Notes: generated by a model not told the origin, from the letters alone. Counted from the stretch's first letter, positions 9,400-19,231 are shown. The stretch: DNA of 43,774 nt from Bradyrhizobium sp. (GCF_004799405.1 NZ_SSMW01000050.1:1-43774), one strand, 5' to 3'. A program made the numbers and translations.

Positions 9400-10388
9400 G
9401 CACTGACGTCACCATCGCGGCCGTCGCGGCGGCGCGGCGGCCGGCCGTTCCACGCTGGGTCACGCTCGTCGTCATCTGGGCACTTCTGATCGCAGCTCCG
9501 TACTGGCTTCCGTTGCTCGGCGGCTATACGGCGCTTGCCGGGCGCGTGCTGGTCTTCGGGCTGGCGGCGATGGGGCTGAACCTGCTGCTCGGATTCACCG
9601 GCGTATTGAGCTTCGGCCATGCGGCCTATTTCGGGCTCGGCGCCTATGGTGCCGGCCTGACGCTGCGATATCTCGTGCACAGCACGCCGCTCGCCATGCT
9701 CGCCGGGACGCTGCTCGGCGGATTGGCCGGCACCCTGTTCGGGTTGCTGATCGTACGCCGCCGCGGCGTCTATTTTGCGATGTGCACGATCGCATTTGGC
9801 CAGCTATGGTACTATCTCGCCTATAGCTGGAACGACTTCACCGGCGGCTTCGACGGCTTGCGCGATTTTCACCGCGAGCCGATCGGGTTCGGGCCATTGA
9901 CGCTCGATATTTCCGAGGGCGGGACTCGGTTTTATTTTTTCCTCTTGGCCATCTTCGCGGTCGCCGTAACGTTGCTCGGCCTTCTGGTCCGGTCTCCCTT
10001 CGGCCATACCTTGCGGGCAATCCGGGAGAACGAGCGCCGCGCACGCTTCCTGGCTATCCCGGTCGAACGCCAGATCTGGCTCTCGTTCTCGATTTCCTGT
10101 TTCTTCACGGCGCTTGCCGGCACTCTCTACGCGCTGCTTAACAACTTTGCCGATCCACTCGCGCTGCATTACTCGCTGTCCGGCTATTTCGTTGTCATGT
10201 GCGTGATGGGCGGCATGCGGACGTTCTGGGGGCCGCTGCTGGGCGCGACGGTGTTCGTCATGCTGCAGGACTATATCTCGTCGATGACCGTGAACTGGAT
10301 GTCCTTTGTCGGCACGATCTTCGTGCTGGTTGTGCTGTTCTTTCCGCGTGGCCTGCTCGGCTTGCGCCGCCAGCGCGGTGAGACCTGA
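9396..10388 (+). CDS. livM: Branched-chain-type ABC transporter permease LivM
   Basis: 330-aa second permease subunit. Recognised by the hydrophobic N-terminal half, GLNLLLGFTGVLSFGHAAYFGLGAY, and by SPFGHTLRAIRENERRARFL, which is the cytoplasmic coupling loop to the ATPases. It ends with FFPRGLLGLRRQR. The start overlaps livH by 4 nt, and livG follows after 2 nt, so the membrane and ATPase genes form a tight operon. Confidence 0.94.
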   Translation: MSTDVTIAAVAAARRPAVPRWVTLVVIWALLIAAPYWLPLLGGYTALAGRVLVFGLAAMGLNLLLGFTGVLSFGHAAYFGLGAYGAGLTLRYLVHSTPLAMLAGTLLGGLAGTLFGLLIVRRRGVYFAMCTIAFGQLWYYLAYSWNDFTGGFDGLRDFHREPIGFGPLTLDISEGGTRFYFFLLAIFAVAVTLLGLLVRSPFGHTLRAIRENERRARFLAIPVERQIWLSFSISCFFTALAGTLYALLNNFADPLALHYSLSGYFVVMCVMGGMRTFWGPLLGATVFVMLQDYISSMTVNWMSFVGTIFVLVVLFFPRGLLGLRRQRGET

Positions 10389-10390
10389 CT

Positions 10391-11134
10391 ATGCTCGAGG
10401 TTCGCAATGTTACAAAGCGATTTGGCAATCTGGTTGCGGTGAACGACGTGTCGATGTCCGTCAAGCCTGGCGAGTTGCGTGCCATCATCGGCCCAAACGG
10501 GGCAGGCAAGACGACTTTTTTCAATATGATCAGCGGTTATTTTCCCCCGACCAAGGGCTCAATCGTGTTCGATGGAAAAGACGTGACGCAGCTCCCGGCG
10601 CATCAGCGGGTAGGCCTTGGCATGGGACGCACCTTCCAGATCACGGAAATCTTTCCCGAATTGACCGTCCGCGAAAACCTGCTCACGGCAGCCGAGGTAG
10701 CGGCAGGGCAGACGTTGCAAATGGTGCCGAGCCGGGCCGCCGCGAAGCTCGCCAACGACGTCGCAGCCGAAATGATGGCGCTGGTGGGACTCACTGCCAA
10801 GGCCGAGCGGCTGGTCGGCGAGCTCGCGCATGGCGATCAGCGGACGACGGAGATCGGGATGGCGCTCGCGCAGCTACCGCGGCTACTGCTGCTTGACGAG
10901 CCGACCGCCGGCATGGGCGACCAGGAAACCTACGAGATCACTGCCTTGATCCGCCGCCTGCATCGCGAAAGCAAATATACGATCGTGCTGATCGAGCACG
11001 ACATGCGAGTGGTCTTTCACCTCGCCGACCACATCACCGTGCTCGACCAGGGCAAACTGCTTATCGAAGGGACGCCGAAGGAGATCGCGGCGTCGGAGGC
11101 AGTGCAGGCAGCGTACCTTGGAGGAGCCGGATGA
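10391..11134 (+). CDS. livG: Branched-chain-type ABC transporter ATP-binding protein LivG
   Basis: 247-aa ATPase subunit. Visible motifs: Walker A GPNGAGKTT, an ABC signature region of LivG type (LAHGDQRTTEIGMALAQ, a variant of LSxGxxQ), Walker B LLLLDEPTAGMG and the switch His in LIEHDM. The C-terminus EAVQAAYLGGAG is typical of the family. It overlaps the next frame by 4 nt (ATGA). Confidence 0.93.
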   Translation: MLEVRNVTKRFGNLVAVNDVSMSVKPGELRAIIGPNGAGKTTFFNMISGYFPPTKGSIVFDGKDVTQLPAHQRVGLGMGRTFQITEIFPELTVRENLLTAAEVAAGQTLQMVPSRAAAKLANDVAAEMMALVGLTAKAERLVGELAHGDQRTTEIGMALAQLPRLLLLDEPTAGMGDQETYEITALIRRLHRESKYTIVLIEHDMRVVFHLADHITVLDQGKLLIEGTPKEIAASEAVQAAYLGGAG

Positions 11135-11355
11135 CACCGCTGAAGCCCACGGGCCCGCAGGCGTTTTGCGGCAAGAGTCACATCCTGCAGGACATGGGCC
11201 TGACGGTAAACGAGCGTAAGTTCGTCACGCTTCTCGGTCGCAATGGCGCCGGCAAGACGACAACGCTCCATAGCATCCTGGGGCTCACCCTACCCCGCGA
11301 AGCCAGCGCCGCCAACGAGACCGTTCAGGCCGCCTATCTGGGCAACGCCGCATGA
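11131..11355 (+). pseudogene. Internally deleted livF-like ATPase remnant (mini-ORF)
   Basis: 74-codon frame lying exactly between livG and livF and overlapping each by 4 nt (ATGA). Residues 14-57 (GKSHILQ ... LLGRNGAGKTTTLHSILGL) resemble the livF N-terminus including Walker A. After residue 60 the sequence jumps straight to a family-type C-terminus (ANETVQAAYLG). The ABC signature, Walker B, D-loop and switch His, about 165 residues, are absent, so it cannot be a working ATPase. The in-frame deletion keeps the operon's overlapping start-stop chain intact. It is probably the remnant of a duplicated livF, perhaps kept because it preserves translational coupling. It could alternatively be a real small protein that binds nucleotide or a partner subunit. 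Confidence 0.75.
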
Positions 11356-12068
11356 CCGCAGCACTGACAGCCGAAGGCCTGCACACTTACTACGGCAAGA
11401 GCCACATCCTGCATGGCGTCAGCCTCGAGGTGGCCGAGGGCAAAATCACCGCGCTGTTGGGACGCAATGGCGCCGGAAAGACCACAACGCTGCGCAGCCT
11501 GATGGGCCTGACCCCGGCGCGCGAAGGCAAGATCACCATCTTCGGCGAGGATACCACGCGCTGGCCGACCTTCCGCGTCGCCGCAGCGGGAGTGGGCTAT
11601 GTACCCGAGGGCCGGCGCATCTTCGCGAACCTCAGCGTCGAAGAGAATCTCATGGTTCCGCTAGAACGCGGCGGGCCCTGGACCGTCGAGCGAATCTACC
11701 AGCTCTTCCCACGCCTCGCAGAGCGCAAGCAAAACCGAGGACGTCAGCTTTCCGGCGGCGAGCAGGAAATGCTGTCGATCGGCCGCGCATTGCTGTTGAA
11801 CCCGAAACTCCTGATCCTCGACGAACCATCGCAGGGGCTGGCGCCATTGATCGTGCGAGAGGTGTTTCGCATCGTTCAGCAGATGAAGGCAGAGGGCATC
11901 TCCGTGCTGCTGGTCGAGCAGAACGCGCGGATGAGCCTGGAAATCGCCGACAACGCCTACGTGCTGGATGACGGGATCGTCGTCTATTCAGGACCGGCGC
12001 GCGAACTCGCCGCCGACGAAGCGCGCGTCCGGGCGCTGGCCGGCGCGAGCGCGGAAGAATGGACCTGA
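11352..12068 (+). CDS. livF: Branched-chain-type ABC transporter ATP-binding protein LivF
   Basis: 238-aa ATPase subunit. Walker A LLGRNGAGKTTTLRSLMGL, Q-loop region near GLTPAREG, the LivF marker YVPEGRRIFANLSVEENL, ABC signature LSGGEQEMLSIGRALL, Walker B LLILDEPSQGLAP and switch region VLLVEQNARMSLEIADNAYVL are all present, so this copy is intact, unlike the mini-frame before it. The ATG overlaps that frame by 4 nt. It is the last gene of the transporter operon; an extragenic repeat and a convergent gene follow. Confidence 0.94.
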   Translation: MTAALTAEGLHTYYGKSHILHGVSLEVAEGKITALLGRNGAGKTTTLRSLMGLTPAREGKITIFGEDTTRWPTFRVAAAGVGYVPEGRRIFANLSVEENLMVPLERGGPWTVERIYQLFPRLAERKQNRGRQLSGGEQEMLSIGRALLLNPKLLILDEPSQGLAPLIVREVFRIVQQMKAEGISVLLVEQNARMSLEIADNAYVLDDGIVVYSGPARELAADEARVRALAGASAEEWT

Positions 12069-12083
12069 CGTAGGCGTATCCCG

Positions 12084-12149
12084 CCGTCCTTGCGAGCCAA
12101 CGGGTCGCGCGAAGGCGCGCCCGATGACAGGCTCCGCGAAGCAATCCAT
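12084..12149 (-). repeat. Extragenic repeat copy B (inverted relative to copy A)
   Basis: CCGTCCTTGCGAGC (12084-12097) and GCGAAGCAATCCAT (12136-12149) are the reverse complements of the two blocks of the copy at 1899-1930, the first with one mismatch and the second exact. In this copy the blocks are separated by a GC-rich insert of about 38 bp. The outer edge touches the stop codon of the convergent dioxygenase gene. It may act as a stem-loop between convergent genes. Confidence 0.65.
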
Positions 12150-12982
12150 CACGCCCGATAAGCCGATTTGCCCGTGCCGCGGTAGAGCACGCGCACCTGT
12201 TCTTCCGATACTTCCTTGTGAAAGACCAATGCCTCGGGCTCAAGGTCGCGCCTCGGCACGTAGGACGGCAGGAAGTGACCATAGTTGTCCTTGCCGCGAA
12301 CCAGCGTCGCCCAGTCCCGCGCGCCGACGGCCTGCTGCAGGTGCGTCGGGATATAGCGGATGGCGAGGCCGATGCGCCGGTCGTCGGAACGATTGGGTTC
12401 CGATCCATGGAACAGCAGCACGTGATGCAGCGAAGCCTGTCCCGGTTTTAATTCCACATACACCGCCTTGGCCTCGTCGACCTCGACCGCGATCTCCTGG
12501 CCTCTGGTGAGCAGGTTGTTCTGGTCGAACGTGTCCTCGTGCTTGACCTGTTGCCGGTGGGTCCCGGCAATGAATTTCATGCAGCCGGAGACTTTATTGG
12601 CCGGCGACATCGCAATCCAGGCGGTTGCAACATCCGAAGAACTGAGACCCCAATAGGTGGCATCCTGATGCCAGGACACGAAGCCGGGATCATGGGCTTC
12701 CTTGATGAAGAAACTGGTGTTCCAGCACAGGATATCCGGTCCGAGCAAATCCTCGATGGCATCCAGGATTTTGGGATGGCGGATCATCTCGTCGATCCAG
12801 GTGAACAACACATGGCTGCGATGGCGCATCTCAGCCTTGATCGGACCTCCGCTCGCAGCTTCATAGTCCTCAAGCTTGCGGCGAAAACCGGCTACCTCCC
12901 CGGCGCTCAGCGCCTCGATCGGGAAATGATAGCCCCGCTCGCGATAGGCCGTAACCTGATCCTCGTTCAGCAATTTTGGCAT
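12149..12982 (-). CDS. Phytanoyl-CoA dioxygenase (PhyH) family Fe(II)/2-oxoglutarate oxygenase
   Basis: 277-aa non-haem iron oxygenase of the PhyH family, which hydroxylates diverse substrates with O2 and 2-oxoglutarate. The facial triad is visible: H105 and D107 in SWHQDATYWG, and the distal His (H192) in LLFHGSEPNRSDDRR. The following Arg residues would bind 2-oxoglutarate. A typical start, LLNEDQVTAYRERGYHFP, matches the family N-terminus. It is convergent with the liv operon; whether its substrate is what that transporter imports is unknown. About 160 bp of apparently non-coding DNA separate it from the aldolase gene upstream. Confidence 0.88.
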   Translation of the reverse strand: MPKLLNEDQVTAYRERGYHFPIEALSAGEVAGFRRKLEDYEAASGGPIKAEMRHRSHVLFTWIDEMIRHPKILDAIEDLLGPDILCWNTSFFIKEAHDPGFVSWHQDATYWGLSSSDVATAWIAMSPANKVSGCMKFIAGTHRQQVKHEDTFDQNNLLTRGQEIAVEVDEAKAVYVELKPGQASLHHVLLFHGSEPNRSDDRRIGLAIRYIPTHLQQAVGARDWATLVRGKDNYGHFLPSYVPRRDLEPEALVFHKEVSEEQVRVLYRGTGKSAYRA

Positions 12983-13140
12983 GGGTTTCCTCGGGTATTT
13001 CTTGTTTTTGTCGTCAGGCGCGCAGCCGGAGCGTAAGGGTGACCTCGCCCTTTAGCCCTGTCAAGAAGCACCGGCGCTGCTGCGATCGCCCCCGGCGCGC
13101 GCCGATGCAATTCGTGATCCACCGGAAGTTTTGCCATTTC

Positions 13141-15195
13141 TCAGCGCAGCGCGGCGGCGATGTTGCCGCCATCGACGGTGGTGACGTCGGCGGTGGTCTT
13201 GAGCGCCAGTGCTTGCGCCACAAAGGCCTGCGCCACGTCTTCCGCCGTCACTTCCCGCCCGAGCAGGTTGCCCTGCATGTAGTCCTGTTCGCTGACGCCG
13301 CGGAGCTTGGAGCGCGACGCGATCATCTCTTCGGTCAGCAAACCCGAACGGATCCGATCGGCATTAACGGCGTTGGCGCGAATGCCTTCGTTCCCGTAAT
13401 CAACGGCGTATTGCCGCACCAGAAACAACGTCGCCGCCTTCGGCAGGCCATAGGGGCCGAAGCCGGGTCCCGGATTGACGGCCTGCTTGGAAACATTGAA
13501 CAGCAGGCAACCGCCGGTACCCTGCGCCTGCATGATCTTGACCGCGGCCTGCGCCACGCGCTGGTGACCGTAGAAATTCAACTCAAAACTCTGCCGCAAC
13601 ACCGCCTCGTCGACCTCGCCGATCCGCCCCTGCCAGGCGGCGCCGGCGTTCGACACCGCGATATCAACACCGCCGAAGGCGGATGCCACTTGCGCAAAAG
13701 CATCCCGCACCGATGCAACATCGGTGACGTCGCATTTGAGCCCAAGCGCCGCGCCGCCGATCGCCCCGGCTTTCGCTCTCACGGCTGCCTCGTCGATATC
13801 CAATAGCGCGACTTCCGCGCCGGCGGCCGCGAACGCCTTGGCGGTCGCAAGGCCGATTGAACCGGCGGCGCCCGTGATGACTGCCACCTGCCCAGCCAGC
13901 GGCGGCTCCCTGGCGCCACTCAGTTTCGCCTGCTCCAGCGACCAGTATTCGACATCGAACAGATCGGCCTCCGGCAGTGGCTCGAAGCGCCCGACCGCTT
14001 CGGCATCGGTGATCGTGGCAATGGCCGCTTCGGCAAGATCGGCGGCGATCCTCGCATCCTTCTTGCTCCGGCCGAGCCCGAACAGTCCGAGACCCGGTAT
14101 CAGCACCACCCGCGGCATCGGATCAAGCATGGTCTTGATGCCGCCGACCCGCGCATTGTTGCGGGTGAAATAGCTTTTGTAATTTTCGCCGTAGGTCGCG
14201 ACAGCGCTGCGCACCGCATTCTTGAAACTGGCGAGATCGCCATCCTCGGGTGCCGCAACCGCAACCGGCTTGCTCTTGATGCGGATATTGTGATCGGGCG
14301 TCACCACGCCGGCCTGACCGTAGCGGGTTACATCCGTGCCATTGACGAAATTCATCACCGCATCGTTGCTGCGGAAATCGAGCACGAAGCGCTTCCAGGC
14401 CCCGTCGATTTTGCTGTCCGGCAGGCTGCAGGCGCCGCGGACGATCGGTGCGACATCGGCGAGTCTTGCCGGTCGATCCGGCAGCTTTGCGCCCAAAAAT
14501 GCCGGCTTGCGATTCTTCGCCAACCGCGCTTCCGCCAGGGTTACCAGCGCGATCATCCGCTCGTAGGATTCCCTGGCATCGGCGCCGAACGTGAAAACGC
14601 CGTGCTTCACCAGAATCAGGCCTTCGACGGAGGGGTCCGAATCGAACACCTGCGCGGCGGCCTTCGCCAGACCGAAGCCCGGCATGATGTAGGGTACGTA
14701 GCCCACCCGCTTGCCGTAGACCTCACGGCACAGCGCTTCGCCGTCGGGCTGGTCGGTGAGTGCGAGCACCGCGGTCGAATGCGTATGATCGACGAATTTG
14801 TGCGGGATGAAGGCGTGCAGCAGCGCCTCGACCGACGGGTTGGGCGACGCAGGATCGATCAAATTGGTCCGCTGCAGACGCACCATCTCTTCATCGGAAA
14901 GCTGATCGCGGATGCGAAGTTTCAATAGCGGCCCAAGCCGCACCGCCGGCAGGCCCGCAGGCTCGATTCCACCCATGTCCCAACCGGAGCCCTTGACGCA
15001 GAGGACTTCGACGGAGTCGCCATTGAGATCGGCAATGTCGGTCTTGACAGAGGTGTTGCCGCCGCCATGCAGTACCAGACGCGGGTCTTTACCCAACAAG
15101 CGTGTGGTATAGACCCTGAGCGCCAGATCGCGGCCGAGTTTGGCATAGCGGGCAATCGCCGCGTCGGCGTCGCGATCGATCCAGGCGCTCTGCAT
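13141..15195 (-). CDS. Class II aldolase / short-chain dehydrogenase fusion (RhaD-ADH type), probably methylthioribulose-1-P aldolase
   Basis: 684-aa two-domain enzyme. The N-terminal zinc class II aldolase half (about 1-400) shows GGGNTSVK, a candidate catalytic Glu123 and zinc ligands His137, His139 (DHTHS) and His198 (VKHGVF). The C-terminal short-chain dehydrogenase half (from about 432) has TGAAGSIG (441-448), the NAG motif, Ser569 and Tyr582-x3-Lys586, all intact. The architecture is that of bifunctional rhamnulose-1-phosphate aldolase/lactaldehyde dehydrogenase. No rhamnose genes are near; instead it is the third gene after mtnP and mtnA (16-bp gap). I therefore infer that it cleaves 5-methylthioribulose-1-phosphate to dihydroxyacetone phosphate and methylthioacetaldehyde, with the second domain reducing or oxidising the aldehyde. 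The start ATG follows GGAGGA. Confidence 0.85.
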   Translation of the reverse strand: MQSAWIDRDADAAIARYAKLGRDLALRVYTTRLLGKDPRLVLHGGGNTSVKTDIADLNGDSVEVLCVKGSGWDMGGIEPAGLPAVRLGPLLKLRIRDQLSDEEMVRLQRTNLIDPASPNPSVEALLHAFIPHKFVDHTHSTAVLALTDQPDGEALCREVYGKRVGYVPYIMPGFGLAKAAAQVFDSDPSVEGLILVKHGVFTFGADARESYERMIALVTLAEARLAKNRKPAFLGAKLPDRPARLADVAPIVRGACSLPDSKIDGAWKRFVLDFRSNDAVMNFVNGTDVTRYGQAGVVTPDHNIRIKSKPVAVAAPEDGDLASFKNAVRSAVATYGENYKSYFTRNNARVGGIKTMLDPMPRVVLIPGLGLFGLGRSKKDARIAADLAEAAIATITDAEAVGRFEPLPEADLFDVEYWSLEQAKLSGAREPPLAGQVAVITGAAGSIGLATAKAFAAAGAEVALLDIDEAAVRAKAGAIGGAALGLKCDVTDVASVRDAFAQVASAFGGVDIAVSNAGAAWQGRIGEVDEAVLRQSFELNFYGHQRVAQAAVKIMQAQGTGGCLLFNVSKQAVNPGPGFGPYGLPKAATLFLVRQYAVDYGNEGIRANAVNADRIRSGLLTEEMIASRSKLRGVSEQDYMQGNLLGREVTAEDVAQAFVAQALALKTTADVTTVDGGNIAAALR

Positions 15196-15211
15196 CGGCT
15201 GTCTTCCTCCG

Positions 15212-16321
15212 CTATTCGGCCGCTGCCGCGATCCGTTCCGGAAAGGCGGCAGCGAGCGCGGCGCGATCGGCCTTGAGCACGCCGCGCTCGGTAATCAAAC
15301 CCGTCACCAGCCGCGCCGGGGTGACATCGAAAGCGTAATTGGCGACCGGCGAACCATCGGGGACGATCCGCACCGTCTCGATCCGCCCATCGGAGGTCCG
15401 CCCGGTCATATGGCTAACCTCTTCCGGGCCGCGTTGCTCGATTGGAATTTCCCTGATCCCGTCATCGACGGTGAAATCGATGGTCGGCGATGGCAGCGCC
15501 ACATAGAACGGCACGCCATTGTCATGCGCGGCGAGCGCCTTCAGATAGGTGCCGATCTTGTTGCAGACGTCGCCATTCGCGGTCACGCGGTCGGTGCCGA
15601 CGATCACGAGGTCGACCATCCCGTGCTGCATCAGATGACCGCCGGTGTTGTCGGGGATGACCGTGTGGGGCACGCCATGATGGCCCAGTTCCCAGGCGGT
15701 CAACGAGGCACCCTGGTTGCGCGGCCGGGTCTCGTCGACCCACACATGGATCGCATGTCCCCGATCATGCGCCAGATAGATCGGGGCGGTTGCGGTGCCC
15801 CAGTCGACGGTGGCGAGCCAGCCGGCATTGCAATGCGTCAGCACGTTGACGCGCTCGCCCGGTTTCTTGGCCGCAGCGACCGACTCGATCAGGGCCAGGC
15901 CATGCCGGCCGATGCCTTGGTTGATGGCGATGTCGTCTTCGGCAATCGCGCCGGCGCGCGAATAAGCGGCCTCGGCGCGCGCCGCCGGCGGCAACGGCCG
16001 CAACAGGGACCGCATTTCGTCGAGCGCCCATTTCAGGTTGATCGCCGTCGGCCGCGCAGCTATCAAACTCTTGTAGGCACGATCAAGCGCGGCATCCGAA
16101 CCATCGGCCCGCATCGCCAGCGCCATCCCGTAAGCCGCGGTCGCGCCGATCAGCGGCGCGCCGCGCACCAGCATCGACCGGATGGCGTCAACGGCCGCAT
16201 CGCCGGTCGTCAGCCGCGCCACCACAAAATCGTGCGGCAAACGCCGCTGGTCGATCGCGCCGACCGACCAGCCGTCCGGCTCGAGCCAGATGCTGCGGAA
16301 ATGCCTGCCGTCGACTTTCAT
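15212..16321 (-). CDS. mtnA: S-methyl-5-thioribose-1-phosphate isomerase
   Basis: 369-aa isomerase of the MtnA/eIF2B-like fold, converting the aldose methylthioribose-1-phosphate to methylthioribulose-1-phosphate in MTA salvage. Family motifs: [16 protein letters not shown], the catalytic Cys164 in [16 protein letters not shown], Asp244 in [19 protein letters not shown], and [10 protein letters not shown] for phosphate binding. These match the Cys160/Asp240 pair known from the B. subtilis enzyme. It is the middle gene of a minus-strand operon, with mtnP 25 bp upstream and the aldolase/dehydrogenase 16 bp downstream. Confidence 0.94.
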   Translation of the reverse strand: MKVDGRHFRSIWLEPDGWSVGAIDQRRLPHDFVVARLTTGDAAVDAIRSMLVRGAPLIGATAAYGMALAMRADGSDAALDRAYKSLIAARPTAINLKWALDEMRSLLRPLPPAARAEAAYSRAGAIAEDDIAINQGIGRHGLALIESVAAAKKPGERVNVLTHCNAGWLATVDWGTATAPIYLAHDRGHAIHVWVDETRPRNQGASLTAWELGHHGVPHTVIPDNTGGHLMQHGMVDLVIVGTDRVTANGDVCNKIGTYLKALAAHDNGVPFYVALPSPTIDFTVDDGIREIPIEQRGPEEVSHMTGRTSDGRIETVRIVPDGSPVANYAFDVTPARLVTGLITERGVLKADRAALAAAFPERIAAAAE

Positions 16322-16346
16322 GACATATCCATCAACCGTACCGGCC

Positions 16347-17222
16347 TCATCCGCGCAGAACCCGTCCCGCTACGGCATCGAGTTTCTTCAGGAGTTCCGG
16401 ATCGCGCGCTTCCGGAGCGGTAATCAGAGCGGTGTCGAGGGCGCGGTCCGAGCCGATCGGACATGGTTCGTGCTGGCGCGGGAAATCTTTGGCCAGACGC
16501 GCCACCAGACCTTTCGCCTTCTCGGCGTTTGTCGTCAGCACCCGGATGATGTCCTGCACGGTCACGGCATCATGGTCGGGATGCCAGCAATCGAAATCGG
16601 TCACCATGGCGACGGTCGCAAAACAGATCTCCGCCTCGCGGGCGAGCTTGGCCTCCGGCATATTGGTCATGCCGATCACCGAATAACCTGACGCCTTGTA
16701 GGTCATGCTCTCGGCGTAGCTGGAGAATTGCGGACCTTCCATGCAGAGATAGGTGCCGCCGCGCGCAACCGCGATATTCTCGGCCTCGGCGGCCGCGGCA
16801 AGATGGATGCGCAACCGCGGCGACACCGGGTGCGCCATCGACACATGCGCGACGCAGCCCTTGCCGAAGAACGAGCTCTCGCGCCTGTAGGTACGATCGA
16901 CGAACTGGTCGACCAGCACGAAGGTGCCGGGCGGCAAGTCTTCCCTGAACGAACCGCAGGCCGACAAGGAGATCAGATCGGTGACGCCGGCGCGCTTCAG
17001 CACGTCGATATTGGCGCGGTAGTTGATGTCGGATGGCGACAGCCGGTGGCCCTTGTCGTGGCGGGACAAAAACACGATCGGCAAGCCGGCTATGGCGCCG
17101 CGCCGAACCGGCGCCGACGGCTCGCCCCACGGACTGGCGATCGCCTCGTCGCGCGCGTTCTCCAACCCCGGCAGGTCGTAGATGCCGGACCCGCCGATAA
17201 TGCCAAGAACCGCCTTCGCCAT
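16347..17222 (-). CDS. mtnP: S-methyl-5'-thioadenosine phosphorylase
   Basis: 291-aa nucleoside phosphorylase that splits 5'-methylthioadenosine into adenine and methylthioribose-1-phosphate. Signatures: [10 protein letters not shown] at the N-terminus, phosphate-site [41 protein letters not shown] and the purine-site TDFDCWH. The frame is open 30 codons further upstream, but ATG 17222 follows AAGGA and gives the standard [13 protein letters not shown] start. It is the first gene of the mtnP-mtnA-aldolase operon and is divergent from recQ, sharing a 143-bp promoter region. Confidence 0.94.
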   Translation of the reverse strand: MAKAVLGIIGGSGIYDLPGLENARDEAIASPWGEPSAPVRRGAIAGLPIVFLSRHDKGHRLSPSDINYRANIDVLKRAGVTDLISLSACGSFREDLPPGTFVLVDQFVDRTYRRESSFFGKGCVAHVSMAHPVSPRLRIHLAAAAEAENIAVARGGTYLCMEGPQFSSYAESMTYKASGYSVIGMTNMPEAKLAREAEICFATVAMVTDFDCWHPDHDAVTVQDIIRVLTTNAEKAKGLVARLAKDFPRQHEPCPIGSDRALDTALITAPEARDPELLKKLDAVAGRVLRG

Positions 17223-17365
17223 GGATTTTCCTTCGCCGGGACCATCGTACCGGAACCACCTCAAACAGGTAAAGGCGGGGTTTCGGCGGCTTTGGAGCGA
17301 ATATTTGCCCAAGGCCGGTTTGAACGTGAATATGTGTGGTCCGAATCAGGAATAAACCATTCCGC

Positions 17366-19225
17366 ATGCCTGTTCCTCCCGCCCTCGCCCGCAACCCGGA
17401 GCGCATCGCAGCTACCGCGATCTCCGTTCTGAATTCGGTGTTCGGCCTGCCGGCGTTTCGCGGCGCCCAGGAGGAGATCGTTCGGCATGTCACGCAAGGC
17501 GGCAACTGCCTGGTGTTGATGCCGACCGGGGGCGGCAAGTCGCTGTGCTATCAGTTGCCGTCATTGCTGCGCGAGGGCTGCGGCATCGTGATTTCACCGC
17601 TGATCGCGCTGATGCGGGACCAGGTCGCGGGGCTGCTGGACGCCGGGGTCAAGGCGGCGGTGCTGAACTCCACGCTGTCCCTTGAAGAGGCCTCCGCGGT
17701 CGAGGCGCGCCTGCTCGCCGGCGACCTCGATCTGCTCTACATCGCCCCGGAACGGCTGTTGACCCCGCGCTGCCTTGGCCTGCTGGCACGCGCCAGGCTG
17801 GCTTTGTTCGCGATCGACGAGGCCCATTGCGTATCGCAATGGGGTCACGACTTTCGCCCGGAATATATCGGGCTGTCGGTCATCGCCGAGCGCTTTCCCG
17901 ACGTGCCGCGTATCGCGCTCACCGCTACCGCCGATGACCTCACCCGCCGGGAGATCGTCGACCGGCTCGGGCTTGCCGGCGCGCCGAGTTTCGTCGCGAG
18001 TTTCGATCGCCCCAATATCAGGTATGAAATCGTCGAGAAACAAAACGCGCCGGCGCAGGTCAAGGCCTTCATCGCCGAACGCCACTCTGGCGATGCCGGC
18101 ATCGTCTACTGCCTGTCGCGCGCCAAGGTCGAAGATACCGCGGATGCACTGACCAAGGCCGGCGTAGAGGCGCTGCCCTATCACGCCGGCCTCGACGCCA
18201 GCCTGCGTGCCCGCAACCAGGACCGCTTCATCAATGAGGACGGCGTCGTGATCGTCGCCACGATCGCGTTCGGCATGGGGATCGACAAGCCGGACGTACG
18301 TTTCGTGGCGCATCTCGATCTGCCGAAAAGCATCGAGGCCTATTATCAGGAAACCGGACGCGCCGGGCGCGACGGCAAGCCGTCCAGCGCCTGGATGGCC
18401 TACGGCCTTTCCGATATCGTGCAACAACGACGCATGATCGACGAATCCAACGGCTCGGAAGCGTTCAAGCGCGTCTCGATCGGCAAGCTGGAAGCGCTGG
18501 TTGGCCTCGCCGAAACCACCAACTGCCGGCGCACACGCCTGCTCGGATACTTCGGCGAAGCGCTACAAGCCACTCAATGCGGCAATTGCGACAACTGCCT
18601 GTCGCCACCGCTGGTTCGCGACGGCAAGGTCTTCGCGCAAAAACTGTTGTCCTGCGCCTATCGCACCGGGCAGCGCTTCGGCGCCATGCATCTAATCGAT
18701 GTCCTGATCGGCCGCATGACCGAACGGGTCAAGCAATTCGGGCATGACAAACTATCGGTGTTCGGGATAGGCCGCGAGCTCAACGAAAAGCAATGGCGCG
18801 CCGTCCTGCGCCAGTTGGTGGCGATGGGCCATCTCAAGCCCGATACCGAGGCCTTTGGCGCACTGAAACTGACGGAGTCCGCGCGGGGCGTATTGAAAGG
18901 CGAGACCGGCGTGATGCTGCGCGAACAGCCCGCCGGCACCCGCATTCGCGCCAGCCGCACCAAATCAAGGCGCGGCGATCTCGCACCCGCCGCCACGGAC
19001 GCCGGCGATCCCGCCTTGCTCGGTATCTTGAGGGCGTGGCGTTCGCAGACGGCGCGCCAGCGCGGCGTGCCCGCCTACGTGGTGCTGCACGATTCTACAA
19101 TAGACGGCATCGCGGCATCGCGCCCGACGACACTCACGCGACTACGCGACATTCCCGGCATCGGCGACAAGAAGCTTGAACATTATGGCGATGAATTGAT
19201 CGCGTTGGTGAATGCGGCGCCTTGA
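17366..19225 (+). CDS. recQ: ATP-dependent DNA helicase RecQ
   Basis: 619-aa 3'-5' DNA helicase for recombination and replication-fork repair. Domains in order: helicase core with Walker A MPTGGGKS (52-59), DEAH box at 151-154 within [20 protein letters not shown], and motif [12 protein letters not shown]. Then come a RecQ-C-terminal zinc site (CRRTRL ... CGNCDNC), a winged helix, and a C-terminal HRDC domain (about 545-615, ending with the helix-hairpin-helix-like [14 protein letters not shown]). Length is normal. The frame also opens at GTG 17336, but I prefer the internal ATG 17366; neither has a strong ribosome-binding site. It ends 6 bp from a convergent gene. Confidence 0.94.
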   Translation: MPVPPALARNPERIAATAISVLNSVFGLPAFRGAQEEIVRHVTQGGNCLVLMPTGGGKSLCYQLPSLLREGCGIVISPLIALMRDQVAGLLDAGVKAAVLNSTLSLEEASAVEARLLAGDLDLLYIAPERLLTPRCLGLLARARLALFAIDEAHCVSQWGHDFRPEYIGLSVIAERFPDVPRIALTATADDLTRREIVDRLGLAGAPSFVASFDRPNIRYEIVEKQNAPAQVKAFIAERHSGDAGIVYCLSRAKVEDTADALTKAGVEALPYHAGLDASLRARNQDRFINEDGVVIVATIAFGMGIDKPDVRFVAHLDLPKSIEAYYQETGRAGRDGKPSSAWMAYGLSDIVQQRRMIDESNGSEAFKRVSIGKLEALVGLAETTNCRRTRLLGYFGEALQATQCGNCDNCLSPPLVRDGKVFAQKLLSCAYRTGQRFGAMHLIDVLIGRMTERVKQFGHDKLSVFGIGRELNEKQWRAVLRQLVAMGHLKPDTEAFGALKLTESARGVLKGETGVMLREQPAGTRIRASRTKSRRGDLAPAATDAGDPALLGILRAWRSQTARQRGVPAYVVLHDSTIDGIAASRPTTLTRLRDIPGIGDKKLEHYGDELIALVNAAP

Positions 19226-19231
19226 CGCCGG

